Assembly: GCF_013410105.1 (NCBI RefSeq)
Contig: NZ_JACCCJ010000005.1
Span: 62,001 to 126,000 of the forward strand
Direction of reading: 5' to 3'
Source: Sphingopyxis sp. JAI108
GTDB lineage: Bacteria; Pseudomonadota; Alphaproteobacteria; Sphingomonadales; Sphingomonadaceae
Length of the DNA stretch: 64,000 bases
This document shows, piece after piece, positions 28,201-35,861 of this stretch (position 1 is its first letter; each line of letters starts with the position of its first letter). The position numbers were made by a program, and so were the translations under genes. Under the pieces are notes generated by a model. That model was not told the DNA's origin and searched no databases. It was given only the letters and a program-made list of their open reading frames with translations.

Positions 28201-31200
28201 TCGACCTGGACCAACACGGGTATCCTCCGTGTCGGCCGCCTTGGCTCCGGTACGCTGGGCATCCTCGATGGCGGCATCGTGACCGTCGCGGACATCGCTT
28301 ATATCGGCGACGACGTCGGCAGCCAGGGGACAGTCAATGTTTCGGGGCAGGACGCCAATGGCAATGCCTCGACCTGGACCGGGGCGAGCGACATCGTCGT
28401 CGGCGAGTTCGGCAGCGGCACGCTGAACATCACCGCAGGCGGTCAGGTCGGCAACCAGTCGGGCTGGATCGGCTCCAATGCCGGCAGCCAGGGGATCGTC
28501 AATGTCTCGGGTGTCGGCGCCAACGGCGCCGCCTCGACCTGGACGAACAATGGCGATGTGCTGGTCGGTTATGACGGCAACGGGACGTTGAATATCGCCG
28601 ACGGCGGCAAGGTCGTCAGCGTCGGCGGCCAGATCGGCGCCAATTCCGACGGCGTTGGTGAGGTGCTCGTAACCGGCGTCGGCTCGTCGTGGGAAAACAG
28701 CGGACGGATCAACGTCGGCCTGTTCGGCGCCGGAACGCTGCGCATTGAAAATGGCGCGACGGTCACCGGCAACGACGCGATCATCGGGGCTTCCGGAAAC
28801 GGCAACGCGATCATATCCGGCGCCGGCACGTCGTGGATCAACACCCATCAACTGAGCGTCGGTAGCTTTGGCACCGGCTCCATGCGCATCGAGAACGGTG
28901 CGAGCGTCACCAGCAATCAAGCTTATATCGGCGCCAATTCCACTGGCAGCGTCGTCGTGACCGGGGCAGGGTCGAACTGGCTGGTCACCGATTTCTCGAT
29001 GACCGTCGGCAATGAGGGCGCGGGCTCGCTGCTGGTCGAAAACGGCGGGCTGGTCCGGGCCGAGGGCGGCTTCGCGCTCGGCGTCGCGGCGGGTTCCAGC
29101 GGAACTGTGACCATTGCGGGCACGACGGGCAACCGTGGTGTTGTCGAGACCAGCCAGATCGGGGGCGGTTTGGGTACGGTCGATTTCTCGCTCGACGGCG
29201 GCGTGCTCCGCGCGACGCAGGATGAAGGCGAGTTCTTCGCCGATTTCGGTGCGAACGACGTCACGCTCGGCACAAACGGTGGCATCATCGATACCGACGG
29301 TCACAATATCGGCATTGCGCCGCGCTTTGCCGGCGCGGGCGGGCTGACGAAGGACGGCCTCGGCACGCTGACGCTGACGGGTGCCAACAGCTATGCCGGA
29401 GCCACATTCGTCAACGCGGGCACTTTGCTGGTCAATGGCGACCAGTCGGCGGCGACCGGCCTGATGACGGTGTTCGCGGGCGCGACGCTCGGTGGCACCG
29501 GCACGATCGGCGGAGATGTCGCCATGCTCGACGGCGCCATCCTTGCGCCGGGAGAAAGTGCCGGCACGCTGACGGTCGGCGGCAATCTGTCGCTCGCCGG
29601 TGGTTCGATCCTGAATTACGAGTTCGGACAGGCCGATGTCGCTGGCGGTGCGCTCAACGACCTGGTCAATGTCGGTGGCGATCTGACGCTCGACGGGACG
29701 ATCAATGTGACGGTCGCGGCGGGGGGCAGCTTCGGCCCCGGCATTTACCGCGTGTTCAACTATGGCGGCGCGCTGATCGACAACGGGCTGACGCTGGGGA
29801 CAATCCCTGGCGGCACCGGCGGCGTTTCGGTCCAGACCGCGATCGCGGGCCAGGTCAATCTCGTCAATTCGCAGGGGCTGACGCTCAGCTTCTGGGACGG
29901 CGCGGTCGGGCCCAAATATGACGGCGTACTCAACGGCGGCGATGGGGTGTGGCGCGTCGCGGGCGGCCTCAATAACTGGACCGATGCGGACGGTTCGATC
30001 AACGCCGATTATGCGCAGGACAGCTTCGCGGTCTTCGCGGGCGCGCCGGGCACCGTCACGATCGACAACGGCGGCGGTAACGTCCTCGCTTCGGGCATGC
30101 AGTTTGCGAGCGACGGCTATGTCGTGGCGGGCGACACGCTGACGCTGACCGGCGCGCAGGCGATCGTTCAGGTCGGCGACGGCAGCGTCGCGGGCGCGGG
30201 CTATACCGCGACCATCGACGCACAGATCGCGGGCACGGCAGAGCTGCTCAAGACCGACGCGGGCACGCTCGTCCTGACCGGCGCGAACAGCTACAGCGGC
30301 GGCACGCTGATCAACGGCGGCACCGTCCGGATCGGCAGCGACTCCAATCTGGGCGATGCGAGCGGCGGGCTGTCGCTCGGCGGCGGCGCACTTCACACCA
30401 CCGCCGATATCGTTTCGGGCCGGACCGTCACGCTGATCGGCGACGGCGTGTTCCGCAGCGATACGGGCACCACGCTGACGCTGACCGGCCCGGTCGGCGG
30501 GGCTGGCGGCCTCACCAAGGCGGGTGCGGGCACACTGGCGCTCGGCGGCAGTGGATCCTTCGCCGGCGCGACGACGGTCGAAGCGGGCACGCTGTTCGTC
30601 AACGGCGACTATTCGGCGGCGACCGGCGGGACAAGCGTCGCCGCCGGCGCGACGCTGGGCGGCACGGGGACGATCGGCGGCAATGTCGACTTCGCGAGCG
30701 GGGCCTCCCTCGCGCCGGGCGCAGGCGGAACGGGCACGCTGGCCATCGGCGGCAATCTTTCGCTTGCGGCCGGAACGCAGCTCGATTTCGAATTCGGGCA
30801 GGCGGGTGTCACGGGCGGCGCGCTCAACGATCTCGTCAACGTTGGCGGCGATCTGGTCCTCGACGGTGTGCTCAACGTCAGCGTCCCGACGGGCGGCGCG
30901 TTCGACGTCGGCATCTATCGCCTGTTCAACTACGGCGGCACGCTGACGAACAACGGTGTGACGTTCGGCACCATGCCGACGGGCGCCAGCACCGCCGTCC
31001 AGACTTCGGTCGCGGGGCAGGTTAATCTGGTCAACTCGGGCGAGCTGACGCTGAACTTCTGGGACGGCGCCGCCGGACCAAAGGTCGACGGCGTGATCAA
31101 CGGTGGTGATGGCGTGTGGCAAAGCAGCGCCGGAAACAGCAACTGGACCGACGCGACGGGTAACCTCAGCGCGCCCTACGCCGATGGGGCCTTTGCGGTC

Positions 31201-33216
31201 TTCGGCGGAACCGCGGGCACGGTCACGGTCGATAACGCACCGGGCGCCGTGTCGGTCACCGGCATGCAGTTTGCGGCCGACGGCTATGTCATCACCGGCG
31301 AATCGGTCGCGCTCGACGGGGCGCAGGCGGTGATGCGCGTCGGCGACGGCAGCACGGCGGGCGCGGGCTTCACCGCGACGATCGCTTCGGCGCTCACCGG
31401 CACCGCGCAGCTGGTCAAAACCGATGCGGGGACGCTCGTCCTCGGCGGCACCAACAGCTATACCGGCGGCACACAGATCGTTGGCGGCACAATCCGCATC
31501 TCGAACGATGCCAATCTCGGCGCGGCGAGCGGCGACCTTACACTCGATGGCGGCACGCTCGAAACGAGTGCCGACCTCACCAGTGCGCGCGGCATCGTCG
31601 TCGGCGGCGGGGGCACGATCGCGACCGCGTCCGATACCATCTTTACATATAATGGCCTCTTTTCGGGCACGGGCGGACTGACCAAGAGTGGTGCGGGCAC
31701 CCTGCTCGTTACCGCCGACAACAGCGGCTTCGGTGGCAACACGACCGTCGCGGGCGGCACGCTGGCCGTGCAGGGAAGCCTTGGCGGCGCCGTCACCGTC
31801 GGCGCGGCGGGCCGCGTCGAAGGCGCAGGGCGCGTCGGCAGTCTGGTCAACGCCGGCGTCGTCGCACCGGGCAGCGGCATCGGCTCGCTCACCGTGGCGG
31901 GCGACTATACCGGCAACGGCGGCCTGCTCGAGATCGAGGCCGTACTCGGCGGTGATGCCTCGGCGGCTGACCGCCTGGTTGTGAATGGCGCCACGTCGGG
32001 CAACACGCGCGTCACGGTGATCAATCGCGGCGGCATCGGCGGCCAGACGGTCGAGGGGATCAAGATCGTCGATGTCGCGGGCGCATCGAACGGCAGCTTC
32101 ACGCTCGAGGGCGACTATCTGTTCGAAGGCGAGCAGGCTGTGGTGCTGGGCGCCTATGGCTATCGCCTCTACAAAAATGGGATATCGACGCCGCAGGACG
32201 GCGACTGGTACCTCCGCTCTGCGCTGCTCGACCCCGGCGAGAATCCAGAAGGTCCGCTCTATCAGCCGGGTGTCCCCGTCTATGAAGCCTATGTCGGCGC
32301 ACTGCAGTCACTGAACCGTCTGCCGACCCTTCAACAACGCGTCGGCAACCGTTCGTGGGCTGCGTCGCCGATCGCCGGTGCGGGCCTGTGGGGTCGCTTC
32401 GAATCCGAGCGCCAGCGGCCGGAAGCCGTGGCATCGACGAGCGGCGCCGACCGCAAACTCAACCAGTGGCAGGCGCAGCTCGGGCTCGATGCGGTGCTGG
32501 CAGAGCGCGGCGACGGTGCCGCGCTCGTCGGGGGGCTGACCGCCCATTATGGCAAGGCGGACAGCAGCGTCGCTTCGATCTTCGGCAACGGCACCATCGA
32601 TACGCAGGGCTATGGCGTCGGCGCGACGATGACCTGGTACGGGCCGAAGGGCTTTTATGTCGACGGGCAGGTCAAGCTCAGCTGGTTCGACAGCGATCTG
32701 GAATCGAACATCCTTGGGGATCTTGTCCGCGGCAACAAGGGCGACGGCCAGGCTTTCAGCCTCGAACTCGGCAAGCAGACGCCCATCGGCCGCAACCTGT
32801 CGGTCACGCCGCAGGTGCAGATGAGCTATGCCAAGGTCGCTTTCGATCGTTTCGCCGATCCTTCGGCGGCCGCGGTTTCGGTCGGGAAGGGCGAAAGTCT
32901 GAAAACCCGCTGGGGCCTGGCGATCGACCATCAGACAAGCTGGAAGGGCCGCGCGGGCGATACGCGCCGCACTCGCCTCTACACCGTCATGAACCTCAGC
33001 TACGAATGGCTCGACGGCGCGGTAGCCGATGTGTCGGGAACGCCGATCGTCAATCGCGACCATCGTCTGTCGGGTGAATTGGGGCTTGGCGGCAGCTACA
33101 GCTGGGGTGACGACCGCTTCACCCTCTATACCGAAGTGTCGGGCGATACGGCGATCGCCGATTTTGGCGCGGGCTATACCCTGAAAGGTACAGCTGGGTT
33201 CCGGGTGCGGTTCTGA
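19255..33216 (+). CDS. Giant PATR-repeat autotransporter (type Va secretion)
   Basis: A 4,653-residue protein, very large for a classical autotransporter. The ATG at 19255 follows AAGGAAA; a signal peptide with a long charged N region ends about WLLCSASLAAVLACVPVAAHA. The passenger (about residues 40-4370) is a predicted right-handed beta-helix. It holds well over twenty passenger-associated transport repeats of the type KTGAGTLTLTGANSYTGGT, plus longer duplicated modules listed separately. The C-terminal ~270 residues are a beta-barrel translocator (from GAGLWGRFESERQR) ending in FRVRF with the terminal Phe. It is rich in Gly, Thr, Ala and Asp. The likely role is surface adhesion or biofilm (inference from family). 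Very long open frames on the opposite strand are by-products of its codon use. Confidence 0.93.
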   Translation: MADNSMNRGNVAGARARSRWLLCSASLAAVLACVPVAAHAEDRYWDANGTAVGSGGSGTWNLANLNWSPNGDGVSGPFVEPWVNGDLDNAIFGGTAGTITVGVPVTVGNITFSSAGYVLNGSTITLGDADSTITTATGISTINSIVAGSNGLIKVGNGALILNGVNSFTGDININAGSLYAAADSALGAAGNNIFTAAASNVRLSIAGAGTARTVTIGTGGNLILEGTGSGSARIRGDGSVQLAASGITMSNDLSDYTGRTVFQGCNGVCSTRFTSIANLGQASSLGAPVTVEDGTIVFNQQSQYSDSIIYLGDGDSSNRNWDINGNNAQIRNQGTGTLEITGNIDISAAGAFNAETADIHLLGVLSGGAYGFSALAGRHIALGDANSFTGQATLAGEIRLGKLADIGSESSLGAGTTIGLSNGTLSYTGAGDASNREWLVNGTANAIRNDGTGALDLSGALAFNVANPNPDTLTFGGTFAGTNSFSGVMSGNGNIVADSAGTWVLGGANVQRGTVTVNGGTLRAGTAGAFGNATGFIVNGGTLDLGGFDLVAPSLTGSGGTVALGGSTLTVAAATAQSFGGSIAGSGGLTKSGAGTLTLTGANSYTGATTISGGRLALDFAGAGGPASDIISSASHLVLSGGALDVLGAAGEANGQTFDGLTVSAGSNTLRAVSGAGGTVDLNLGAINRTGGLVNFVLPGAGAITTSNLDGVLGGWATINGSDYAKVVGGNIVAFDASDYTDKDDAGTWADGEIVSDAAGAANSPFFGTVGSDVTLGGLRYSAAAGSTVTVGAGNRLGVEGTIIVAPSVGAANQAINGGELTSGVAGGTLGIQHNGGGTFTIGSAIVDGGGVTSFAKGGAGRVTLSGTNSYTGATTLTDGVLQISSVGNGGVVSGIGASSADSSNLVLEGGTLQYTGGTASSDRGFTLVNGGAARTIDVAAAGTDLTFSGVVTSFDDAGFTKAGAGTLTLANAANDYIGVTTVAGGTLAVNTLTDGGIASGIGAASNASENIVLTNGGQLRYTGGTATTDRGFTLASGNGRIDVEQASTTLTISGVATGSGNNFIKDGAGTLVLTGTNTYTGETIVTAGTLRAGSALAFGPGGRYMTVDAGATLDLGGYDINIAAIIGGGLVDLGGQTLTTAGGPGVFTGRITGTGGFTRGAGSYTQTISGCNNDYTGVTTISGGLAIDCIADGGQASSIGASSSAAANLVFAGGTLAYTGASASTDRGFALTGNGAINVVDSAAVLEFSGIVTGGGQLAKTGAGTLLLSGTNSSTGALRIINGTVRTGSTAALGSGPMTLDNTAGVLLDVDGYDNDVRYLTGGGVLGGNIALGAATLTITTGGSAAAVYGGAISGSGGLVKDGGSYQELSGCASSYAGATVINAGILGVACLDDGGANSSIGSSSGAASNLVLNGGTLRYVGVGGATNRQFTLGASTTSKLDASGTGAIAFTHAGPLTFASANTAQTLTLGGTNTGNNDLAAQITNNGSGITRLTKTDAGTWLLTNAGSTYTGITTISGGVLGVDKLADGGMASSIGASSAAASNLVIGNGSTLRYTGAGDTTNRLFTLSAGVTFIESSGTGAIVFTDTGPVTLANNNQARTIALGGTNTGNNTLAGSIGNAGSGVTTLAKNDSGTWVLTGNHSYTGSTNINGGTLFVGGGGTTGSIASALVNNFGTLGFNRSDLLSYGGQIVGTGALRQAGTGTTVLTGTNTYTGGTTIEAGTLQLGNGGTTGSIVGDVVDNGVLVFNRSDLVTFAGLISGSGAVRQVGSGTTVLSGINSYAGGTSIVGGTLQVSADANLGDAAGGLIFSGGTLRTTASFASARSSSLTGAGTILTDGGTIFALGGVISGAGGLTKSGTGILTLSGNNSYAGATNVNAGTLRINGDQSAATGLVTVASGATLAGSGTIGGSVNVLNGGILAPGNSPGTLDINGDLSLAGGSILNFEFGEAGVVGGALNDLVNVGGNLTLDGTINVTSSSGGYFGGGIYRVFNYAGTLTDNGLALGSMPAGSDVTVQTSVAGQVNLINSEGLALSFWDGDAGPKFDDLVNGGSGSWHLSGADNNWTGADGAINAAYADGTFAIFAGAPGTVTVNNSDGAVTATGMQFATDGYLIDGAPLTLVGPESVVRVGDGTAAGAGFTATISADLTGASQLVKTDAGTLVLTGANSYTGGTRIEGGVISVENDSFLGDAGSTITLDGGTLRMTGASSVNARTYIIGANGGAIDIANAATSNGVLDAMTGSGGFTKLGDGSLALAGENSYTGGTTIEAGTLQIGGLGGATGSIIGDVVNNARLTFNRSNAYTYAGSITGTGSVQVASTGVTTLTGDSNYGAGTLINGLGGELRIVGGANVISGGSTTMGRSTLSVDGANSVFSTTAIGGTIAFAGSTVVNVTDGGTLRIRAGDLDLRGTLNVATRINITGANSLADVAGGIRGSATFNAPFSLTIGAGGTLRTAGESQIGTATSNTNPIAVAIAAAGSNWTSTGSLLMTAGNFTVDQGGTASFASATFGAAPQAANLTVSGAGSSFATTGDLIIGSGTGTAVLTVADGGRTVAGSGLQIAAQAGSTGTVNIGGVEGGLAAAAGFIEGNITFGSGAGELNFNHTGTDHLFANSMSGAGSIDHAAGTTRLTGDSSAFTGTTSVAGGTLLVDGILGDASSGVSVATGGTLGGTGTLGGNVAILDGNLNPGNVGGIPGRLTIAGDLNLAPAATLNVDFGQANVVGGAYNDLIDVGGDLVLGGTLNVQEALGGNFEPGVYRVINYGGTLTDNGLTVNAGYFVQTSVANQVNLVNTTGLTMRFWDGVNGGKNDGVITGGDGLWQASGGNDNWTEFDGSANAPFTDAAFAVFSGVGGAVTVDGSLGAVTASGMQFASDGYVIAGADIALVEAEAIIRVGDGSIGGADYSATIASNLTGIGDVIKTDLGTLVLTGDNSFVGETNVRGGELRLADGGTLNNADGMIGRESGEQGVVTVTGTDGSGSASTWTNTGILRVGRLGSGTLGILDGGIVTVADIAYIGDDVGSQGTVNVSGQDANGNASTWTGASDIVVGEFGSGTLNITAGGQVGNQSGWIGSNAGSQGIVNVSGVGANGAASTWTNNGDVLVGYDGNGTLNIADGGKVVSVGGQIGANSDGVGEVLVTGVGSSWENSGRINVGLFGAGTLRIENGATVTGNDAIIGASGNGNAIISGAGTSWINTHQLSVGSFGTGSMRIENGASVTSNQAYIGANSTGSVVVTGAGSNWLVTDFSMTVGNEGAGSLLVENGGLVRAEGGFALGVAAGSSGTVTIAGTTGNRGVVETSQIGGGLGTVDFSLDGGVLRATQDEGEFFADFGANDVTLGTNGGIIDTDGHNIGIAPRFAGAGGLTKDGLGTLTLTGANSYAGATFVNAGTLLVNGDQSAATGLMTVFAGATLGGTGTIGGDVAMLDGAILAPGESAGTLTVGGNLSLAGGSILNYEFGQADVAGGALNDLVNVGGDLTLDGTINVTVAAGGSFGPGIYRVFNYGGALIDNGLTLGTIPGGTGGVSVQTAIAGQVNLVNSQGLTLSFWDGAVGPKYDGVLNGGDGVWRVAGGLNNWTDADGSINADYAQDSFAVFAGAPGTVTIDNGGGNVLASGMQFASDGYVVAGDTLTLTGAQAIVQVGDGSVAGAGYTATIDAQIAGTAELLKTDAGTLVLTGANSYSGGTLINGGTVRIGSDSNLGDASGGLSLGGGALHTTADIVSGRTVTLIGDGVFRSDTGTTLTLTGPVGGAGGLTKAGAGTLALGGSGSFAGATTVEAGTLFVNGDYSAATGGTSVAAGATLGGTGTIGGNVDFASGASLAPGAGGTGTLAIGGNLSLAAGTQLDFEFGQAGVTGGALNDLVNVGGDLVLDGVLNVSVPTGGAFDVGIYRLFNYGGTLTNNGVTFGTMPTGASTAVQTSVAGQVNLVNSGELTLNFWDGAAGPKVDGVINGGDGVWQSSAGNSNWTDATGNLSAPYADGAFAVFGGTAGTVTVDNAPGAVSVTGMQFAADGYVITGESVALDGAQAVMRVGDGSTAGAGFTATIASALTGTAQLVKTDAGTLVLGGTNSYTGGTQIVGGTIRISNDANLGAASGDLTLDGGTLETSADLTSARGIVVGGGGTIATASDTIFTYNGLFSGTGGLTKSGAGTLLVTADNSGFGGNTTVAGGTLAVQGSLGGAVTVGAAGRVEGAGRVGSLVNAGVVAPGSGIGSLTVAGDYTGNGGLLEIEAVLGGDASAADRLVVNGATSGNTRVTVINRGGIGGQTVEGIKIVDVAGASNGSFTLEGDYLFEGEQAVVLGAYGYRLYKNGISTPQDGDWYLRSALLDPGENPEGPLYQPGVPVYEAYVGALQSLNRLPTLQQRVGNRSWAASPIAGAGLWGRFESERQRPEAVASTSGADRKLNQWQAQLGLDAVLAERGDGAALVGGLTAHYGKADSSVASIFGNGTIDTQGYGVGATMTWYGPKGFYVDGQVKLSWFDSDLESNILGDLVRGNKGDGQAFSLELGKQTPIGRNLSVTPQVQMSYAKVAFDRFADPSAAAVSVGKGESLKTRWGLAIDHQTSWKGRAGDTRRTRLYTVMNLSYEWLDGAVADVSGTPIVNRDHRLSGELGLGGSYSWGDDRFTLYTEVSGDTAIADFGAGYTLKGTAGFRVRF
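21900..24190 (+). repeat. Five tandem IGASS/NLVL modules of the passenger
   Basis: Five copies of a module with the pattern G-x-x-S-x-IGASS ... NLVL-x-GGTL-x-YTG ... R-x-FTL begin near 21922, 22240, 22837, 23440 and 23850. Spacing is 300-600 bases and copies are diverged, so the duplications are old. The last two copies share an additional LGGTNTGNN segment, which marks them as the most recent duplication pair. Confidence 0.75.
25353..31302 (+). repeat. Four internal copies of the N-terminal FWDG-MQFA module
   Basis: A module of about 255 bases runs from LxLxFWDG through NW(T) and FAG-x-x-GTVTV to GMQFAxDGYxIxG. It occurs at 25353-25608, 27643-27900, 29877-30135 and 31047-31302. A fifth, diverged copy starts the mature passenger (RYWDANGTA near 19378). 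Each internal copy follows an NLSLAGGSILNFEFG/NDLVNVGG block, so a unit of about 1.2-2.3 kb has been duplicated repeatedly. Confidence 0.8.
28085..29120 (+). repeat. Seven short beta-helix repeats (TWTN-VG-GTL-IG type)
   Basis: About seven repeats of 39-47 residues read S-x-W-x-N-x-G-x-x-x-VG-x-x-G-x-GTL-x-I-x-x-G-G and end in an IG(A/S)N motif followed by V-x-V-x-G. They form a block different from the PATR-type repeats around it. Confidence 0.7.
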
Positions 33217-33368
33217 TCACTAACCCGAATGATGCGGGAAGGTGGGTCGTTTACCCGTCTTCATATGAAAGCTGACGATAAGGTGGAGACGCAACGCCCT
33301 GACTTGTCTTGGCCGTCCGCTTCGCGCGATTCTCTGCTGAGGTCCGTGACCGGCGATGCTCGGTCTGG

Positions 33369-34073
33369 TCAGGGAAGGTCGATGAGCAAAACTTCCGCAT
33401 CGGAATCGGCCTCAATCGACAACATGCCTTCCGATGTCAGCGCGGCGCCGTCGCCCTCGCGCATTTCGGTTCCATTCAAACCGACAATGCCGCCAACGAC
33501 CTGGACCCAATAGCCGCGCTTCGGGTCGAGTTCGCGTGCGATCGCCTTGCCGTCGTCGAGCCGGGCTATCGCCATGACGGTATCCTGGCGCAGCGTTAGC
33601 GATCCTTCGCGTCCGTCGCCGCTCGCGATGGTGACCCAACGGTTGCGCCCTTCATCGGCGGCGAAGGATTTTTGGTCGTAAGAAGACGGCCCCCCGAACT
33701 CGGACGGGATGATCCATATCTGGAGGAGGTGGGCGCGTTCATCGGCGCTCGGATTGCGTTCGCTATGGCGGATGCCCGTGCCCGCGCTCATCCGCTGGAC
33801 CTCGCCCGCGCGGATGGTCGCGCTGTTGCCGAGGTCGTCGCGATGCTCGATGGCACCCTTCAGCACGATGGTCACGATCTCCATATCTTCGTGACCATGC
33901 TCGGAGAGTCCGGCGCCGGGGACGACTCGGTCTTCGTTGAGCACCCGCAAGGCACGAAAGCCCATATGCTTGGGGTCGTTATAGTCGGCGAAGGAAAAGC
34001 TGTGCCAGGCGTCGATCTGGCCGCCCTGGTGGCGGCCGCGGGCACCGCGGTCCCGGAAACGGATCATCGTCAT
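33369..34073 (-). CDS. Pirin-family protein
   Basis: A 234-residue bicupin of the pirin (YhhW-like) family. The metal site HGHEDMEIV and the signature MSAGTGIRHSERNPS are visible. Start chosen at the ATG at 34073 because GGGGGAGA precedes it. Some family members degrade quercetin or act as redox-sensitive cofactors. It follows a second pirin gene by 46 bases on the same strand. Confidence 0.88.
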   Translation of the reverse strand: MTMIRFRDRGARGRHQGGQIDAWHSFSFADYNDPKHMGFRALRVLNEDRVVPGAGLSEHGHEDMEIVTIVLKGAIEHRDDLGNSATIRAGEVQRMSAGTGIRHSERNPSADERAHLLQIWIIPSEFGGPSSYDQKSFAADEGRNRWVTIASGDGREGSLTLRQDTVMAIARLDDGKAIARELDPKRGYWVQVVGGIVGLNGTEMREGDGAALTSEGMLSIEADSDAEVLLIDLP

Positions 34074-34119
34074 TCTCCCCCTTGGGAGCGCCACCGGCCG
34101 GGCGGCGCTCCGGGCTTTG

Positions 34120-34818
34120 TCAGGCCGCGTCGACGAGGACGATTTCGCTGTCCTCGATCGCGGTCACGCGAAGTACCTCCATATCGCTGATCGCGGCACC
34201 GTCGCGGGCATTCACGCGGACGTCGTCGATCTGCACCGCGCCCTTTGCCGGGACGAGATAGGCCTTGCGATCCTTGCCTAACGGATATTCCGCCGTCTCG
34301 CCCGCGCGGAGCGTCGCGCCGACGACGCGGGCGTCGGTGCGGATCGGCAGCGCGTCATTATCGTTATCGTAGCCCGAGGCCAGCGTCACGAACTTGCCCG
34401 AACGCTCACCCTTGGGAAAGGGCTTCGCGCCCCACTGCGGCGCTTCGCCGTCGCGGGTCGGAATGATCCAGATCTGGAAAATCTTGGTCGTGACGTCCTC
34501 CAGATTATATTCCGAATGGCGGATACCGGTGCCGGCGCTCATCACCTGCACGTCGCCCGCCTCGGTGCGGCCCTTGTTGCCGAGGTTGTCCTGATGGGTG
34601 ATCGCGCCTTCGCGGACATAGGTGATGATTTCCATGTCGCGGTGCGGGTGCGGCGGAAAGCCGGTCTGCGGCTGGATCGTGTCGTCGTTCCACACGCGCA
34701 GATTGCCCCAGCTGGTGCGGGCGGGATCGTGATAGCCGGCGAAGGAAAAATGATGCTTGGCGTCGAGCCAGCCGTGATTGGCACCGCCGAGGCTGTCGAA
34801 AGGGCGAAGTTCGATCAT
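34120..34818 (-). CDS. Pirin-family protein
   Basis: A 232-residue pirin bicupin with HPHRDMEIITYV and MSAGTGIRHSEYNLED, the metal-binding and signature motifs. A paralogue of the downstream neighbour, with about the same length. It is the first gene of a two-pirin operon, divergent from a LysR gene across 113 bases that contain two palindromes. Confidence 0.9.
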   Translation of the reverse strand: MIELRPFDSLGGANHGWLDAKHHFSFAGYHDPARTSWGNLRVWNDDTIQPQTGFPPHPHRDMEIITYVREGAITHQDNLGNKGRTEAGDVQVMSAGTGIRHSEYNLEDVTTKIFQIWIIPTRDGEAPQWGAKPFPKGERSGKFVTLASGYDNDNDALPIRTDARVVGATLRAGETAEYPLGKDRKAYLVPAKGAVQIDDVRVNARDGAAISDMEVLRVTAIEDSEIVLVDAA

Positions 34819-34882
34819 CTTGTATCTCCATGGCTGGCAGGGATCGGCCGCCGTCGAGAAGGCATTTAGGCATTGCGGGCTT

Positions 34883-34908
34883 CACTGTTCAGTGAGATAA
34901 AATTTATC
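34883..34908. promoter_or_regulatory. Double palindrome, candidate LysR operator
   Basis: CACTG-TT-CAGTG (34883-34894) and GATAAAATTTATC (34896-34908, odd-centred palindrome) lie side by side in the gap between the divergent pirin and LysR genes. The second is nearly repeated at 43066-43079 (GGATAAAATTATCC). CAG precedes both GATAAAATT cores at the same distance. Confidence 0.55.
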
Positions 34909-34931
34909 GAAACGTTCGAGGAAGTTGAATA

Positions 34932-35861
34932 GTGAATAATCCCGGGACGCCGACACTGGACCAGCTTCGCATCTTTCTAGCGATCGTCGATACCGGAAGT
35001 TTCGCTGCTGCCGGGCGCCGGCTCAATCGCGCGGTATCGGTGATCAGCTATGGCATTTCCAATCTAGAGGCGCAGCTCGGCCTCATGCTCTTCGAACGCG
35101 AAGGGACGCGCAAGCCGCAACTCACCGTCGCGGGCCGCGCTCTCCTTTCGGAGGCGCGGGCGATTTCGGTCGGTATCGATGGTCTGCGTGCCAAGGTTAA
35201 GGGGATGCTCGACGGTCTGGAAGCCGAGGTCGATCTGGCGGTCGACGTGATGCTGCCATCCGAGCGGCTCGGCAGGGTCTTGAGGACCTTTGCCGCGGAA
35301 TTCCCGACGGTGCAGCTTCGGCTCCATGTCGAGGCGCTCGGTGCGATCACGGCGATGGTTCTCGATCGCAAGGCTATTCTCGGGATATCGGGGCCACTCG
35401 CGGCCGGGGTCGAGGGGGTCGAATGCGTTGCGGCGGGATCGATCCCGATGGTGCCGGTGGCGGCGCCCGATCATCCGCTCGGACGGATGGAGCGTATCCC
35501 GCCCGGGGCGGGGCGCGATTATACGCAGCTCGTTCTCACCGACAGGTCACGCTTTACCGAGGGGCGCGACTATTCGGTGATGAGCCCGAAGACCTGGCGC
35601 CTTGCCGACCTTGGCGCCAAACATGCGCTGCTGCGCGAAGGGGTCGGGTGGGGCAATATGCCCCTGCCGATGATTGAGTCCGATCTGGTTGCCGGCGTGC
35701 TCGTCCAGCTTGCCATGCCGGACCATCCGGGCGGCACCTATCGTTTTGCCGGCGTCTGGCGGCGCGATACGCCGCCGGGACCGGCGGCGTCGTGGCTGCT
35801 CGAACAGTTTGTTACTCTCGGACAGCATGATGCGGAGCTTGCCGGGATGATCGATCTTTAG
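34932..35861 (+). CDS. LysR-family transcriptional regulator
   Basis: A 309-residue LTTR. The N-terminal helix-turn-helix runs LDQLRIFLAIVDTGSFAAAG and RAVSVISYGISNLEAQLGLM, with a standard effector domain after it. Start at 34932 is GTG or an equivalent in-frame codon just after TTGAATA; the family N terminus begins here. It is divergent from the pirins and convergent with, by a 4-nt overlap, the porin that ends the seven-gene operon. It is a good candidate regulator for both (see the shared palindrome). Confidence 0.9.
   Translation: MNNPGTPTLDQLRIFLAIVDTGSFAAAGRRLNRAVSVISYGISNLEAQLGLMLFEREGTRKPQLTVAGRALLSEARAISVGIDGLRAKVKGMLDGLEAEVDLAVDVMLPSERLGRVLRTFAAEFPTVQLRLHVEALGAITAMVLDRKAILGISGPLAAGVEGVECVAAGSIPMVPVAAPDHPLGRMERIPPGAGRDYTQLVLTDRSRFTEGRDYSVMSPKTWRLADLGAKHALLREGVGWGNMPLPMIESDLVAGVLVQLAMPDHPGGTYRFAGVWRRDTPPGPAASWLLEQFVTLGQHDAELAGMIDL

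Noticed and set aside
27370-31122. 1,250-codon open frame on the minus strand
   Set aside because: It is entirely antisense to the autotransporter; its Arg/Asp/Val-rich composition is a by-product of the repetitive GC-rich codons, and no domain is visible.
34080-34118. Inverted repeat between the two pirin genes
   Set aside because: GGAGCGCC/GGCGCTCC could pair, but there is no T run in the direction of transcription and the genes appear co-transcribed.
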